This document shows positions 19,070 through 29,577 of a stretch of DNA of 64,000 nt, one piece after another. The first letter of the stretch is position 1. Each line of letters starts with the position of its first letter. Below the pieces are notes generated by a model. It did no database searches. It was not told where the DNA came from and was given only the letters and a program-made list of their open reading frames with translations. Made by a program: the position numbers and the translations under genes. Source of the stretch: Yarrowia lipolytica (lineage: Eukaryota; Ascomycota; Dipodascomycetes; Dipodascales); assembly GCF_001761485.1 (NCBI RefSeq), contig NC_090770.1, positions 248,001-312,000 of the forward strand, given 5' to 3'.

Positions 19070-20269
19070 ACTGGTGACGGCGTATTTATTTGTACTTACT
19101 AATTATCATTAATGCCGAGAAACGAGAGGAGCAGGAGACAAGAGAGAGATGAGTATCGAGAGGTGAGACACTCGAGGGGTGAGACACTCGAGGGGTGTAT
19201 GCATGCGAATGCCCGGGTACGACGCCAGATGAGTGTAATGTCTCACAGACGACCATTGGTAGTATCCATTCTGAGACCCTGACCCAAACGGTCATAAAAG
19301 CACCGCAACAGAAGTTCGCAGTGGATGAAGAGTGTACATAACTCCCAGTTCATGGACGTCACTACCCCAACTCATCGAGGCGTTAAGCCTTTTGCAATTA
19401 GAACTATTATCCAAATTAGCCAGTTTCTGGACTCGCATCACCCCCAGTTTATGGAGTCGCGAACGTTGTTGCAAGTCGCGATAAGGACGTCTATATAAAC
19501 CCGTAGTCCAGCACCTTCCTTCCCGACATCTTAACCTCGGACACTGATCTGATCATACTAAGGATAGTTGTACTGGAGTATATTCTGCTGCGATATATCT
19601 GTTCCCTTTTCTTTCCTGTCTGACACCTGGATTCACTTTTGATAACAGATGGTACTTGTACTTGTACTTGTCAATTTCCCAAAATTCGGGCTTACTAAGG
19701 ATAGTTGTACTGGAGTATATTCTGCTGCGATATATCTGTTCCCTTTTCTTTCCTGTCTGACACCTGGATTCACTTTTGATAACAGATGGTACTTGTACTT
19801 GTACTTGTCAATTTCCCAAAATTCGGGCAGATCGGGAGAGCGGTTCAGCAGGAACTTCACTTGGGAAGAAAATACAGCTCAACCTACGCCAAACCACTTC
19901 ACTGAAACGCCCCGTCTATTAAACTTAAAGTTATAATTAAATGAAATGTATATGCCAGAAAAAAAAAAAAAACTTACCCCGCTCCCGAAATTACTTAGGG
20001 CGCGACCACAGCCTAAACCCGGAGACTACAAGTACAAGTACACTGCATGTTCCACTACCGAGTACCGGTACAGTACACAAAAGATACGCGTCGAAATCTG
20101 CCACCGAACCAGCAAAGTGCGCTTTTTCCGACGTATTTTCGGCACTGGGATTTGAGTGTCAACTCTGATGGGCACCTGTACCATTAATTACGCGTCCTGC
20201 AAGGTCACGTACGTGTGCAAACCTCCACCACCCCAGATCACTAAGCGACCATAACAGTGACGAACCAAT
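19070..20269. other. Intergenic region with a tandem duplication
   Basis: 1.2 kb between the Mep gene and the MULE-type gene. It contains short repeats of gagacactcgaggggt near 19165-19197, a perfect 137-bp tandem duplication (19556-19828), an A-rich tract (19960-19971) and a GTAC-rich stretch (20030-20080). No coding frame is supported. No terminal inverted repeat belonging to the MULE-type gene was recognised here. Confidence 0.6.
19556..19828. repeat. 137-bp tandem duplication, two identical copies
   Basis: 19556-19691 and 19693-19828 are identical over 136 bases with a one-base junction, so the period is 137. Each copy ends with a gtacttgtacttgtacttgt microsatellite and the string caatttcccaaaattcggg. 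The identity indicates a very recent duplication event, or a possible assembly artefact. Confidence 0.93.
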
Positions 20270-23200
20270 ATGTCCTTCGAACAGGCGACGGAACATACAG
20301 GTTCGTCTTTTGACCGTTCGAAGCCAATTCTGTATCGACTCGACTACAAAATAGAGGCGTTTGTCAATGAAGGACATCGATTCGTTCATATCCCCAACGG
20401 GCGGAATCCCTACAACACACTGAGCCATGTGTTTCGACAAACAGACATTGATATGGAGCCCAACATGACCTTTGTCGTTGAGAACACTTACGTCGACTAT
20501 CCTTGGTCAAGTCAGAAGTGTCATCGGGATTTCCCATGCGCCCTAAGGCCGAACGTCGTTGCACCGATCCCGCCTCAGCCACCTGGTGCTGCCGCTGTCA
20601 CGTCCAGTGGTCTTTCAAGCAACCCTACTGAACGTTCCGGGGAGTCACTGACCGAGAACTCGGGGCAGAGCTGTTCCTCGAAACCAGGGGACCTTCCAAA
20701 AACCACGACTGGAAGGACAAAGATGTCAAAGGCCACCGAACACAATCACCGAGTGGCGCAGCTACTCAAGCGTGGCATGAGGCTCACGTATCCTGACATT
20801 ACAATGACATGTCGCGAATTCGACTACCCCACCATGTACAAGCATCTGTTCAACGATCAGATCTTCAAGAGCCGCAAGTTGGCTCAATCTTACGTTGATG
20901 AAATCGCTGCCAAACATGGATTTGCCGTCAGATTTAACAATGGCCAGGGGTACATGGCATGTACACGGAACGAAGCTAAGCCCACACGGAAAAGCGATAC
21001 ACGGTGCAAGGGTGAATACGACGAGAGGGTCAGAAAGACACGAGTCACGCATACGGGGTGCAAGTTCTCCTTAGCTATCAAGAGGGCTTATAACGCCAAC
21101 GAGTGGTATGTTGTCGATGTCAGCGACGCCAAACCCATTCACAATCATCTGCCATCTGTCTGTTCTGCTTCAAATGCTAGATATCGTGCTCAACAGCTGG
21201 AGGAGATCAGGGCTCAGTTCAAGTCAGTTGGTGCTGACGAGTCCAAAAGCGACAGCGAGAACGATAGATTGGACATCTGCGACATTTTCATGGACGTTCA
21301 AGCCGCTCCTCGACAACTCCGAGAAGCACTTCGTATCATATCTCCTAAAGGTTACGCGGTGACAAGCCAGGACGTGTACAACCTGTATAAACGACGCGAC
21401 AAGGACCTTTTCGGCGACATGGACCCTATGGAGGCTTTGCTGGTATTGTTAGAGAAGACGCCTCATTTTCACTGCAGCTATCGACTCGACGATGATCCGG
21501 CTTTCCTCGATACCGAAGCTGTGGTTGGTGACCTGCAAGAAGACAACAGTGACGATGAAAGTGACGATGACACGGAAGTACAAACTGTACCAACCAAGCG
21601 AGCTCCAGAACCCGCGCCCGTACCAGCACCTATCAAGAAGCGAAGGGGGCCACCAAAGTCCCAGACTGGCTCAAGTCAGAGCGAGTCTGCCACAAAGCCT
21701 TCCTCACCACCGCCCGAGGGAAGCCCTCCGGCTGATGACGAAGCAAAACGCGAGAATGTCGTTTGTGACATCTTTTTCTTACACCGCAAGTCCATCAAGT
21801 TTATGAGGACCTTTCCTGAGGTCATCGCAGTCGATTGTACTTTCAACACAAATGGGTACAACTACAGGCTCTTCAACATTGTCGGTGTGGGATCGGATAA
21901 TAGGTCGTTTCCCATTGCTCATGCCTTCATCTCCCGGGAGAACGCTGACACCTTTGCTTGGTGTTTGAACGAGCTGAAGAAGATCATGGAGGAATTTAAC
22001 ATTCCCTTCCCGGAGTGGATCCTTTCAGACTGTTCCAAGGCTTTTCTCAAAGCCAAGTCTCTTGGTGGCTTCCCCGGAAAAATCCGTCTCTGCGACTGGC
22101 ATGCTGACCAGGCAGTGCTGAAAAGGGCGTCCAAGCTCTTTAAGAGTGATACTGCTTTCGACAAGTTCATGGAGGCCTGGTACTTGATGAAAGGTGCCAA
22201 CAGCAAGACACAATTCCGGAAATTCTACAGCAAGTTCAAGAATGTGTATTGGAAGCCGGGCACTACCGAGCCCGACCAGAAGGACTCCACATCTGTGGGA
22301 AGAAACAACAGGGCATACTTCTACATCAAGAGAAACTGGTTTGGCGACCCCGACAGCGACCACCCAGACAAGATCAAGTATCGTCACATGCTCGTCAAGG
22401 CTTATTCGAACGGTACAGAGGATTTCTTCAACAAAACCACATCCCGGGTCCAGAGTCTCCACGCACTGCAAAAGAGCAACATGAGATCGCGCATCTCTTC
22501 TCTCTTCTCGTCTGCGATGACTGTGATACGAGTCTCGCTTGACATCCTTGCTGACTTGGAGACCGAACACTCTCAAGCCATGGAGAAATACGAAGTGGCC
22601 TTGAGCCGAGACTTTAACGACTGCCTCATGCCATTCATTTCAGTGCTGGCACTGCGAAAGGTGGCTGAGCAGGCTCAGAAGGGTAAGCTCAGCAGTCAGC
22701 AGGCTGAGGGGACTGGGGCCACGAGTCGCACGAGCAAATGCTGTACCGAGAGCTTCATGAATACCTCGGGTTTGCCTTGTATACACTACTTGCACAAGAT
22801 TCTAGCCAAGCCCAAAGATGGCGCCACCATGAGACCTAATGCTGAAGTCAACAATGCGCCCGGCAAGTCGGAAGAGGAGATGTTATTTCCTGTTCTAATG
22901 CTCGGCGATTTCCACCCACACTGGAGAAATCTACATGCCACACTAATGATGGGGCCTGACGATTGGGATAGCGCAACCAACTATGGCAGACATCGAGACT
23001 TGTGGCGGAAATTGCAGTGCAGGCTCGAAAAGGATAAGGAAATTGACGAAATGTGGCGGAAGAAGGACGAAGCAATGCTACAAGAAGTGGCATCCGGCAA
23101 CGATTTTGTTCGCTTGAAGACTAAGGGTGATATCGCTGACACGTTCGTTAATGGCACAAGAAGAAGCACAGGCCGAGTGAAGCCTTCCCTCGACAAGGGC

Positions 23201-23431
23201 AAGGCCTGCCCCATCTGCAAGAAGAAAGAGAGTGGCCACGCCATCACCAAATCGTGCTTCCCCAACAACGCTGCGTACGAGCGCTACTTGGAGAAGAACG
23301 ACCCAGAGTCAAGATTGGAACGCATTGCCCTCGATAAACGAAACTTGCAGAAGGCGGGTCTTGTCGAATCCGTACGCAATGCTTATGTGACTGCAGGCGA
23401 CGACTCCGACAACGAATTTCCAGTATTGTAG
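20270..23431 (+). CDS. MULE/FAR1-type transposase-like protein
   Basis: 1053 residues in one exon. Residues ~205-300 form a FAR1/WRKY-GCM1-type DNA-binding domain (RVTHTGCKFSLAI and HNHLPSVCS). Residues ~520-640 are the MULE transposase core with AVDCTFNT and WILSDCSKAF, carrying the first two acidic residues, then RLCDWHADQAV with the C-x2-H motif typical of MULEs. A SWIM-type zinc motif follows (ESFMNTSGLPCIHYLHKIL), then a C-terminal zinc knuckle (CPICKKKESGHAITKSC). The linker 460-500 is acidic and Pro-rich. It is therefore either a Mutator-like DNA transposon (Yarrowia has the Mutyl family) or a domesticated transcription factor of the FAR1 kind. No terminal inverted repeats or target duplications were seen by eye. 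The start at 20270 is the first ATG. Confidence 0.8.
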   Translation: MSFEQATEHTGSSFDRSKPILYRLDYKIEAFVNEGHRFVHIPNGRNPYNTLSHVFRQTDIDMEPNMTFVVENTYVDYPWSSQKCHRDFPCALRPNVVAPIPPQPPGAAAVTSSGLSSNPTERSGESLTENSGQSCSSKPGDLPKTTTGRTKMSKATEHNHRVAQLLKRGMRLTYPDITMTCREFDYPTMYKHLFNDQIFKSRKLAQSYVDEIAAKHGFAVRFNNGQGYMACTRNEAKPTRKSDTRCKGEYDERVRKTRVTHTGCKFSLAIKRAYNANEWYVVDVSDAKPIHNHLPSVCSASNARYRAQQLEEIRAQFKSVGADESKSDSENDRLDICDIFMDVQAAPRQLREALRIISPKGYAVTSQDVYNLYKRRDKDLFGDMDPMEALLVLLEKTPHFHCSYRLDDDPAFLDTEAVVGDLQEDNSDDESDDDTEVQTVPTKRAPEPAPVPAPIKKRRGPPKSQTGSSQSESATKPSSPPPEGSPPADDEAKRENVVCDIFFLHRKSIKFMRTFPEVIAVDCTFNTNGYNYRLFNIVGVGSDNRSFPIAHAFISRENADTFAWCLNELKKIMEEFNIPFPEWILSDCSKAFLKAKSLGGFPGKIRLCDWHADQAVLKRASKLFKSDTAFDKFMEAWYLMKGANSKTQFRKFYSKFKNVYWKPGTTEPDQKDSTSVGRNNRAYFYIKRNWFGDPDSDHPDKIKYRHMLVKAYSNGTEDFFNKTTSRVQSLHALQKSNMRSRISSLFSSAMTVIRVSLDILADLETEHSQAMEKYEVALSRDFNDCLMPFISVLALRKVAEQAQKGKLSSQQAEGTGATSRTSKCCTESFMNTSGLPCIHYLHKILAKPKDGATMRPNAEVNNAPGKSEEEMLFPVLMLGDFHPHWRNLHATLMMGPDDWDSATNYGRHRDLWRKLQCRLEKDKEIDEMWRKKDEAMLQEVASGNDFVRLKTKGDIADTFVNGTRRSTGRVKPSLDKGKACPICKKKESGHAITKSCFPNNAAYERYLEKNDPESRLERIALDKRNLQKAGLVESVRNAYVTAGDDSDNEFPVL

Positions 23432-24811
23432 TGAAATCTACGTCAAACTCACCCAATCTGTGATTATCGACTCAGGTTCGAAACTTGTTGAAGAGAACTT
23501 TGTTAAGTTTCTACTAGAAGTGCTCGTAATCTCAGGCAGATTGTTTATGTCTCACTTGGTCAGGCGGTGATACTGAAACCAGCGCCAAAACATCCACCCG
23601 AAATGAGAGACCTGACGCCTGACTGGTGCAGGGAACTACAATGTGGAAGTAACCGTTCTATGGCCCTTTTTTTCAATTCACCTCGTAAATAATTAATACT
23701 GTAATAATTATCGCAGTGCTGTTTAGGCGTGAAAATAGTTCAGTCTATTATATCATAATGGAGTATTAATCGCACCCAAAAGAGGGGGTATTCCATAAAT
23801 AAAAGAGTGTATATATATAAAAAAGAGTGTATAATAAAAAAGAAGCGTATAATAAAAAAGAGTGTATAAAAAAAAAAAGTATATAATAAAAAAGAGTGTA
23901 TCTTAATATACCCGCTCTCACCAACTACAAGTAGTCCATATATTTTGTTTTCACAATAAAATATTCGGACGCCTTTGTCCAATCCTATATACGACCAGAA
24001 CATACCCTTCCTCCATCCACCTCTGAACTCCTCAGACCCATCATCCTAACCCTGTAAGACCCCTGAAACATCTCCACGGCCCTAAAACTGACCTGCCATC
24101 CACCGATCCGAGCCACAGACCAATTATTGTGCACTTTGAGCCCTACAAGTAGCGGTGAAGCCTGTCGGCGCTATTTTCAGCTCTGAACTAGATTTCACCA
24201 AGCGGCTCATAGAGTTGTCAAACAGAGTGGATCGAGTCCTGAATAGGGCGAGTGCGATACCAGTCGGAGCACAGTACGAATACGAGCACAATACTTGTCT
24301 GGTACAATCATGGAGGTCGGTGGGTTAGGTGCCATTGCTGATGTGGGTCACGTGACTGGTGGAGCGAGCGCCACAACTACTCTTTGGTCACGTGGCTATC
24401 AACAGCAACTACACTACAGTACTGGTACTTTACGCACTCGTATATACTGTAGTTACAGTAACAAAACTCGTATGTCCACAGCCTCCTTTCTCACCTGCTG
24501 GTTTACTGCACGGCGTGAATTTTAAAGTCAAGTCAAACGTGAAAGATGCGAATGGCATGTCTCGTATCTAGCTCCGTATCGACTCCATTCGGAAGAAAAC
24601 AAGGCAGATGGTGTGTTTCAGTGTTACTCTGCATTCGTCGTGTTTTTCTGCCTTGCTCCCCAACCGTTATCCACCCTGACAGCCGTCGCTTCCCCTCCAT
24701 CCCCATATATATTTTTAGCCAAAACCCAAACACTAGATGCAGTAGGTTATGCAACCGGCTCTATACTTGTTGGTTGGACCTTTGAAGACCATCTCTACAT
24801 CGCTCTGAGCC
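23432..24811. other. Intergenic region with AT-rich tandem repeat
   Basis: 1.4 kb downstream of the MULE-type gene and upstream of the FLC-like gene. It holds the AT-rich array at 23796-23903 and two CACGTG sites (about 24350 and 24390) with GTAC-rich sequence around 24410-24475. Short frames at 24295 and 24546 do not look coding. Confidence 0.55.
23796..23903. repeat. AT-rich minisatellite (aaaaaagagtgtataat-type units)
   Basis: About five degenerate units of 15-18 bases built from a poly-A segment followed by gagtgtataat (or a variant). It lies 370 bases past the end of the MULE-type gene and is non-coding. Confidence 0.8.
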
Positions 24812-27301
24812 ATGAAACTCGCGCAATTTGCCGTGTGGCTCGCGCCGGCAGCAGCCATATACTTTTCCGACTGCTTTCACCAGCGCAACAACCCCCTGGG
24901 GCTCTCGTGGACGCCAGACAGCGTTTTCGCCGACTACGACAAGGACGATGGCCGTCTACACTTTTCCGTGACCGGCACGGTGTCAGGGGCGGTGCTCAGC
25001 GACCTCAACGAGACGGAAAACAAGTACACAACACTCAACAGCCAATCGCGCAGCATGAAGGGGCTTTTTGTCGACAATTATACCCGGTTCTGCGACGAGG
25101 TCAGCAAGGACACCAAGCCCGAAACCTGCCCTATTCAGCCGGGACAAGAGGCGTCCTTTGCATACACAGTGGAGGTGCCCGAGGTGGCGAGGAGGATTTC
25201 CGATATCGCAACGATATTCAAGATCATCAGCCCGGTGGACAATGGAGATGGGCTGGTGGTGGGGTGCGTGGAGATCCAGACCAGTCCCGTAATTGATAAG
25301 GGCACAATCTACGCCGTCATTTTCTCAACCCTGGGCGTGAGTATAGTTGTGTTTGTGGCAACTTTCGGAGTGCAGTCCTTCTCGACATGGAGCAGGTTGA
25401 ACACAGGCTCTGATTCAGACTTGGACACCTCGTCTCCGCATGCAACTATGAAGGCGTCGATTCTGGCGCAGTTCACGGGCCTGGTGGCGTACTGGCAGTT
25501 TGCATTCTTTGTCGCTTGTCTGAATCTCAACTACGCAGGTGCTTACCAGGCTGTAGCCTCTGGATTTGGCTGGGCCGCTCTCACGTTTGGTAAGAGCTTC
25601 ACCAGCGACGTGATCGAATCTGCAGACCCCGCCAACGGACTCTACAACTTTCACACGCCGGGAATGCCAGCTATGGCAACGATAGTCGGTCTGCACGACA
25701 ACCGGGACATTTGGCCAGGCTTCATCATATGGTTTCTGGTCATTTTCGGGGCTACCATCATCGCCATGTGCGTGTCACAATGCCTGGCCGGCAGAACGAG
25801 TTTTGCATCTCTATTGACAGGACTCGCTAAAACTACAATCACGGTGGTCTACTCATTACTTGCTCTGCCTCTGCTGGCCCTCAGCTTCTACCAGCTTCAG
25901 GCGGGAGGTACTCTGACCGTGGCCAAGGTGCTCAGTGGCTTGATTGTCGGGTTTTGGGCACTGGGAGGTATATACTTTTGCTGGAGTGTATCTCAAGGAC
26001 GAAATGGAGATTTGGGATGCTTCACAGGATGCATGAAGCCAAGCACTTCATCTGCGTTTCGAGCATCCATTGTCTTCGTCGAACTAGCCCACGTCTATCT
26101 GCTGGGTGTGTGTATTGGCGTTCTGCAATCTTCGGGTGTGGCCCAGGTTGCTTTCTTGGGCACATTGGAGTTTCTCATCTTTGCAATCACCTTGATTGTT
26201 GCTCCTTATGTGTTCAGTCGTCTGAGTGCCCTGGTTGCACTGTTCCGAATGATCATCTCTCTGCTGTCCATTGTATATATTCGCAGTTTGGACACCTCCC
26301 TTTCGCTGAAGATCATCATGGGTATTGTCATCATGGTGCTGCATTTGGTGGTCTGTTTGTCGTTTTTGTTTTTCGCAGGCCTTTTGATCTTCCGACCTCG
26401 ATTTAGATCCCAGTCTTCGCCTGTCAGCTCCTCGTCTTCCTTCAACATCAACTCCAAGTCGGTTTCTCCCGTCAATGGTGACACGCTTCTGGGCCAATAC
26501 AACGACGATCTTAACTCGCAATCCGAAAAACGAGCCGCCATCAGAGAAAACATCCGTTTCCAGCCGGAAATGTATGAAAGACCCATGTCTGGACTTCAGG
26601 ATCATCTCAAGGGTCATGTTCAGGATGTGCAAAGCCCCCAGGATCTTGGTCTAGCTGACATGGACTTTGATTTCGAAGACGAACGGCCCATGCACCAGCG
26701 ACCTGTTTCGGGCCACAAGAGATCCATGTCTGGAAACGAACGGCCACTCTCAGGTTCGCTCACAGGGTCTAGGCCAACGTCTGATCTCTACGAGCGAAGA
26801 CAGGACCGACGAAGACGAAGTTCGGCGTCTGGCCATCGCAAGTCGCTCACCATTGATACCTCTGCTCTTGTCAAATCACATACTAACCCTTCCCCTGCCC
26901 TGCCCAACCCCCCTGCACTCAAGACCGTGGCAGACAGAGTGGTGGCTTCTCCTCACACATACTACCGACCTCCTCGGCGACGATCGGAGGATCGAACAAG
27001 TACTGCTACTCCTCAGACTCCTGAGGTGCCTGTGCTTCCTTCTCCTCATGTGGACTACACTCAGCGAGAGGCTGACATCTACAAGCGAAGTTCTACCATG
27101 TGCGAAGACTACGATCTGGGAGGTGTTGGCAGCCACGACGCGCTTCACAAGTCGACTTCGCATCTCATTTCCAAGACTCGGTCTGCTGACGAAGTGATCA
27201 ACAAGCATGAGCGTAAGTTGTTCCAGCCCAAGACGTGGATCAAACCTGAAGAGGATCCCCTCGAGCCCAAGGGCTTTGAGGTGGTTGGCAGAGGCAAGTA
27301 G
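24812..27301 (+). CDS. TRP-like / FLC-family membrane protein
   Basis: 829 residues. Residues 1-16 (MKLAQFAVWLAPAAAI) are a signal peptide. Residues ~20-165 form an extracytoplasmic ML-like domain with paired cysteines (FCDEV...TCPIQPG, GCVEIQ). Residues ~168-525 contain about nine hydrophobic segments, the fungal TRP-like (Pfam TRP/FLC) domain. The tail (~525-829) is hydrophilic and Ser/Arg-rich and contains a cluster of RPxSG-like motifs (RPMSG, RPVSG, RSMSG, RPLSG). S. cerevisiae Flc1-3 and YOR365C and fission yeast Pkd2 share this architecture and are linked to FAD or calcium handling in the ER, Golgi or plasma membrane. I cannot tell which paralogue this is. Confidence 0.82.
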   Translation: MKLAQFAVWLAPAAAIYFSDCFHQRNNPLGLSWTPDSVFADYDKDDGRLHFSVTGTVSGAVLSDLNETENKYTTLNSQSRSMKGLFVDNYTRFCDEVSKDTKPETCPIQPGQEASFAYTVEVPEVARRISDIATIFKIISPVDNGDGLVVGCVEIQTSPVIDKGTIYAVIFSTLGVSIVVFVATFGVQSFSTWSRLNTGSDSDLDTSSPHATMKASILAQFTGLVAYWQFAFFVACLNLNYAGAYQAVASGFGWAALTFGKSFTSDVIESADPANGLYNFHTPGMPAMATIVGLHDNRDIWPGFIIWFLVIFGATIIAMCVSQCLAGRTSFASLLTGLAKTTITVVYSLLALPLLALSFYQLQAGGTLTVAKVLSGLIVGFWALGGIYFCWSVSQGRNGDLGCFTGCMKPSTSSAFRASIVFVELAHVYLLGVCIGVLQSSGVAQVAFLGTLEFLIFAITLIVAPYVFSRLSALVALFRMIISLLSIVYIRSLDTSLSLKIIMGIVIMVLHLVVCLSFLFFAGLLIFRPRFRSQSSPVSSSSSFNINSKSVSPVNGDTLLGQYNDDLNSQSEKRAAIRENIRFQPEMYERPMSGLQDHLKGHVQDVQSPQDLGLADMDFDFEDERPMHQRPVSGHKRSMSGNERPLSGSLTGSRPTSDLYERRQDRRRRSSASGHRKSLTIDTSALVKSHTNPSPALPNPPALKTVADRVVASPHTYYRPPRRRSEDRTSTATPQTPEVPVLPSPHVDYTQREADIYKRSSTMCEDYDLGGVGSHDALHKSTSHLISKTRSADEVINKHERKLFQPKTWIKPEEDPLEPKGFEVVGRGK

Positions 27302-29577
27302 AATCATACTATGTCGCTGTGCTGGGGTTATTCTGCTGGGCCGTTCGGCTGGAGCATTGGTGCTCGTTCAGCTGGGCTTCACAACAGTGGAGCCATTAAT
27401 TTATTTAATTTAATTCATCTTTTTAGTCACGCTTTGGTTGTTTGGTATACACGCAGTACTTTTAGAAATCACCAGTGCTTGAATGTCTGAAGACTGGTCC
27501 GACCCATGCAAGAGGAGGGATAAGAGCATGCAGATTTGCGACTGTCTAGGTGCTTTCCGGTTGCTGCGAATACAAGTACGAGTGCGGTTATTGGATTGGT
27601 TTCGTCTTCTGAACTCTCGAATATCACTCGTTACAAGTACTGTACACTTGTAGTACAGTATGGGTTCTACAGGTACATGTTGGTGTATGTACAGTATGTA
27701 CATACTGTACTTGTATTTCGATATACTTACACTAGTACATATTGTACTCTTACCAATAAATATTCATCGAGTCAATTGCAAGTACTGTACATGTACTGTA
27801 CAGTACATACTTACCTGTCTCGAGGAACACTCACTCGCACTCATACTCGCACTCGTACTCACTCTCATACACACTCTCATACTCACCCATGCTCGCACTT
27901 CCAGTGAATTCCACAATGTTGTAAATAGTATATTAGTCAGTCTATTTGACCTACAGTACTCGACCGCGACTGTAAGTCGCAGAACGTCTGTTCATGAATC
28001 CAACAATCAGACGAGAAATATGTGCCGCTTGTGACCTTTTTAGTGCATCTTGTGACTTCTATAGACACCCAACTTATCTCGTTTAAGCCCCGTTTGAACC
28101 TACTTGTATAATGATACAGGCTGAACGTTTGCATGGAGAGATGGAATATCGGAGAAGACTGAGTCAGTTTAAAAGCGCGGGTTTTGACCGAATCTGAGAA
28201 AAATCCCGCTTACTAACACAAGACTGACCGTGGAATACTCGTAATCCGGTCGGTTGCGCGACACAGCGCTTGCAACATCTTCTTCTCCTGCTCCTCGGCT
28301 CTTTGGATCATGATCCCACAATTTCAGAGAGAAGTGTCGATACGCGCATTAAAGTTGGCAGGTGGACCCACCACGGAGGTGGAATTTGCGAGCCATTGTG
28401 GACCCAGAGGGCTGTTTGGGGCGGAGGAAACGGCGCCATCGCCACCTCTGGCGTCTTCTGCTGGCGCCCCCACGCTCATTCCACAAATCCATCAACCTCA
28501 AGGTCTGTTATGAAGATCCATAATTGGGTTGGGACGCGTGGCGGAATTTCCACACACATTTGAAATGCACTTGGCGCATCCCCAAGCCTTCTTCAATTAT
28601 CTCAATGGGCCGAATTTGGCGTTCCTACAGCTAGCCCTGCCTTGTGTGCGATGGCACGTTTGAGAGCAAGCGATGGGTCTACTGTACACGTACAGTACGT
28701 CCTGTAAGGCGGTCCGATGGGGAGACGGCGCGTGCTTGGTCTAAATACGCTGCTCTCCATCTCGCTGTCGTCGTGTTTGGGCCACACATCCGCGTCTAAT
28801 ATTTTTTTTTCATAAATAACAAAAAACCGCTGGCGGTGATTTTCATTTCCGTTTCGGGCTCGACCCCATCAGAGTTCGGGTGCTCAGCGGATATGCATGT
28901 GGGCAGGTTGAGGGATGGTGGTGGAACTACAACACGACACGATACTCAAGTGCGAGTAATAATGGAGCTATTACTAAGGGCGATTAATGTGCCAGTATTA
29001 CTAAGCGATGTATCGACCAGAGACGACCGCTTACTAAGTCAACAGTGTTCCAAGCTCGACTGCTCCAGTATCGGGCTCTCTGCTGGCCGACCGCACTGTA
29101 GCTACTGTACTTGTAGGTCACACCTTGTCCCCACATTTAAATTCGGACACGTGTTGCGACAAAAAAAAGGACTCGCTGGACCTGGACTCAGAACCTCGAC
29201 TCGCGGTGTCATCGCAGAGGACGCACGTCGGGCACGTCCAAAGACGCCCGTGCGCTCCACGCATGCACGTTGTCCGGTTCTAGCTCCGTTTTGCCCTCTC
29301 CTAACCCCCTATTTCGCGGTGCTCCATGTACAGTTGAGGCACTCGTACGGGTAAATGTACAATTCGGAAAAAAAAAAAAAAAACCCTAGAATCAAAAAAA
29401 AAAAAAAAAAAAAGTCCTGTTGGTCCCAAATGTGTCTTTTTTGTGAACCCTAACACTGAAGCCTAAATGCCAAGTCGCAGCACCGAACACAGACACCCTC
29501 AGCAAGCATAATAGAGACTCAACCCCTCTCGCCGAACTTTGGAACTTGAACTTGTTCACTCAACCACCGCACCAAAC
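27302..29577. other. 2.3-kb intergenic region, no gene seen
   Basis: This lies between the FLC-like gene and UGP1. It holds a dense GTAC-type cluster (27640-27815), a CTCRCACTCRTACTC-type simple repeat (27826-27895), and A16 and A20 runs (29368-29383, 29394-29413). Frames at 28270 and 28836 lack coding character. The final 200 bases should carry the UGP1 promoter and leader. Confidence 0.6.
27640..27815. repeat. GTAC/TACAGTAC simple-sequence cluster
   Basis: A patch dominated by overlapping palindromic words such as gtactgtacatgtactgtac and tacagtatgtac. Similar patches occur near 1430, 8530, 14510, 15430, 24410 and 53510. It is non-coding. Confidence 0.75.
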
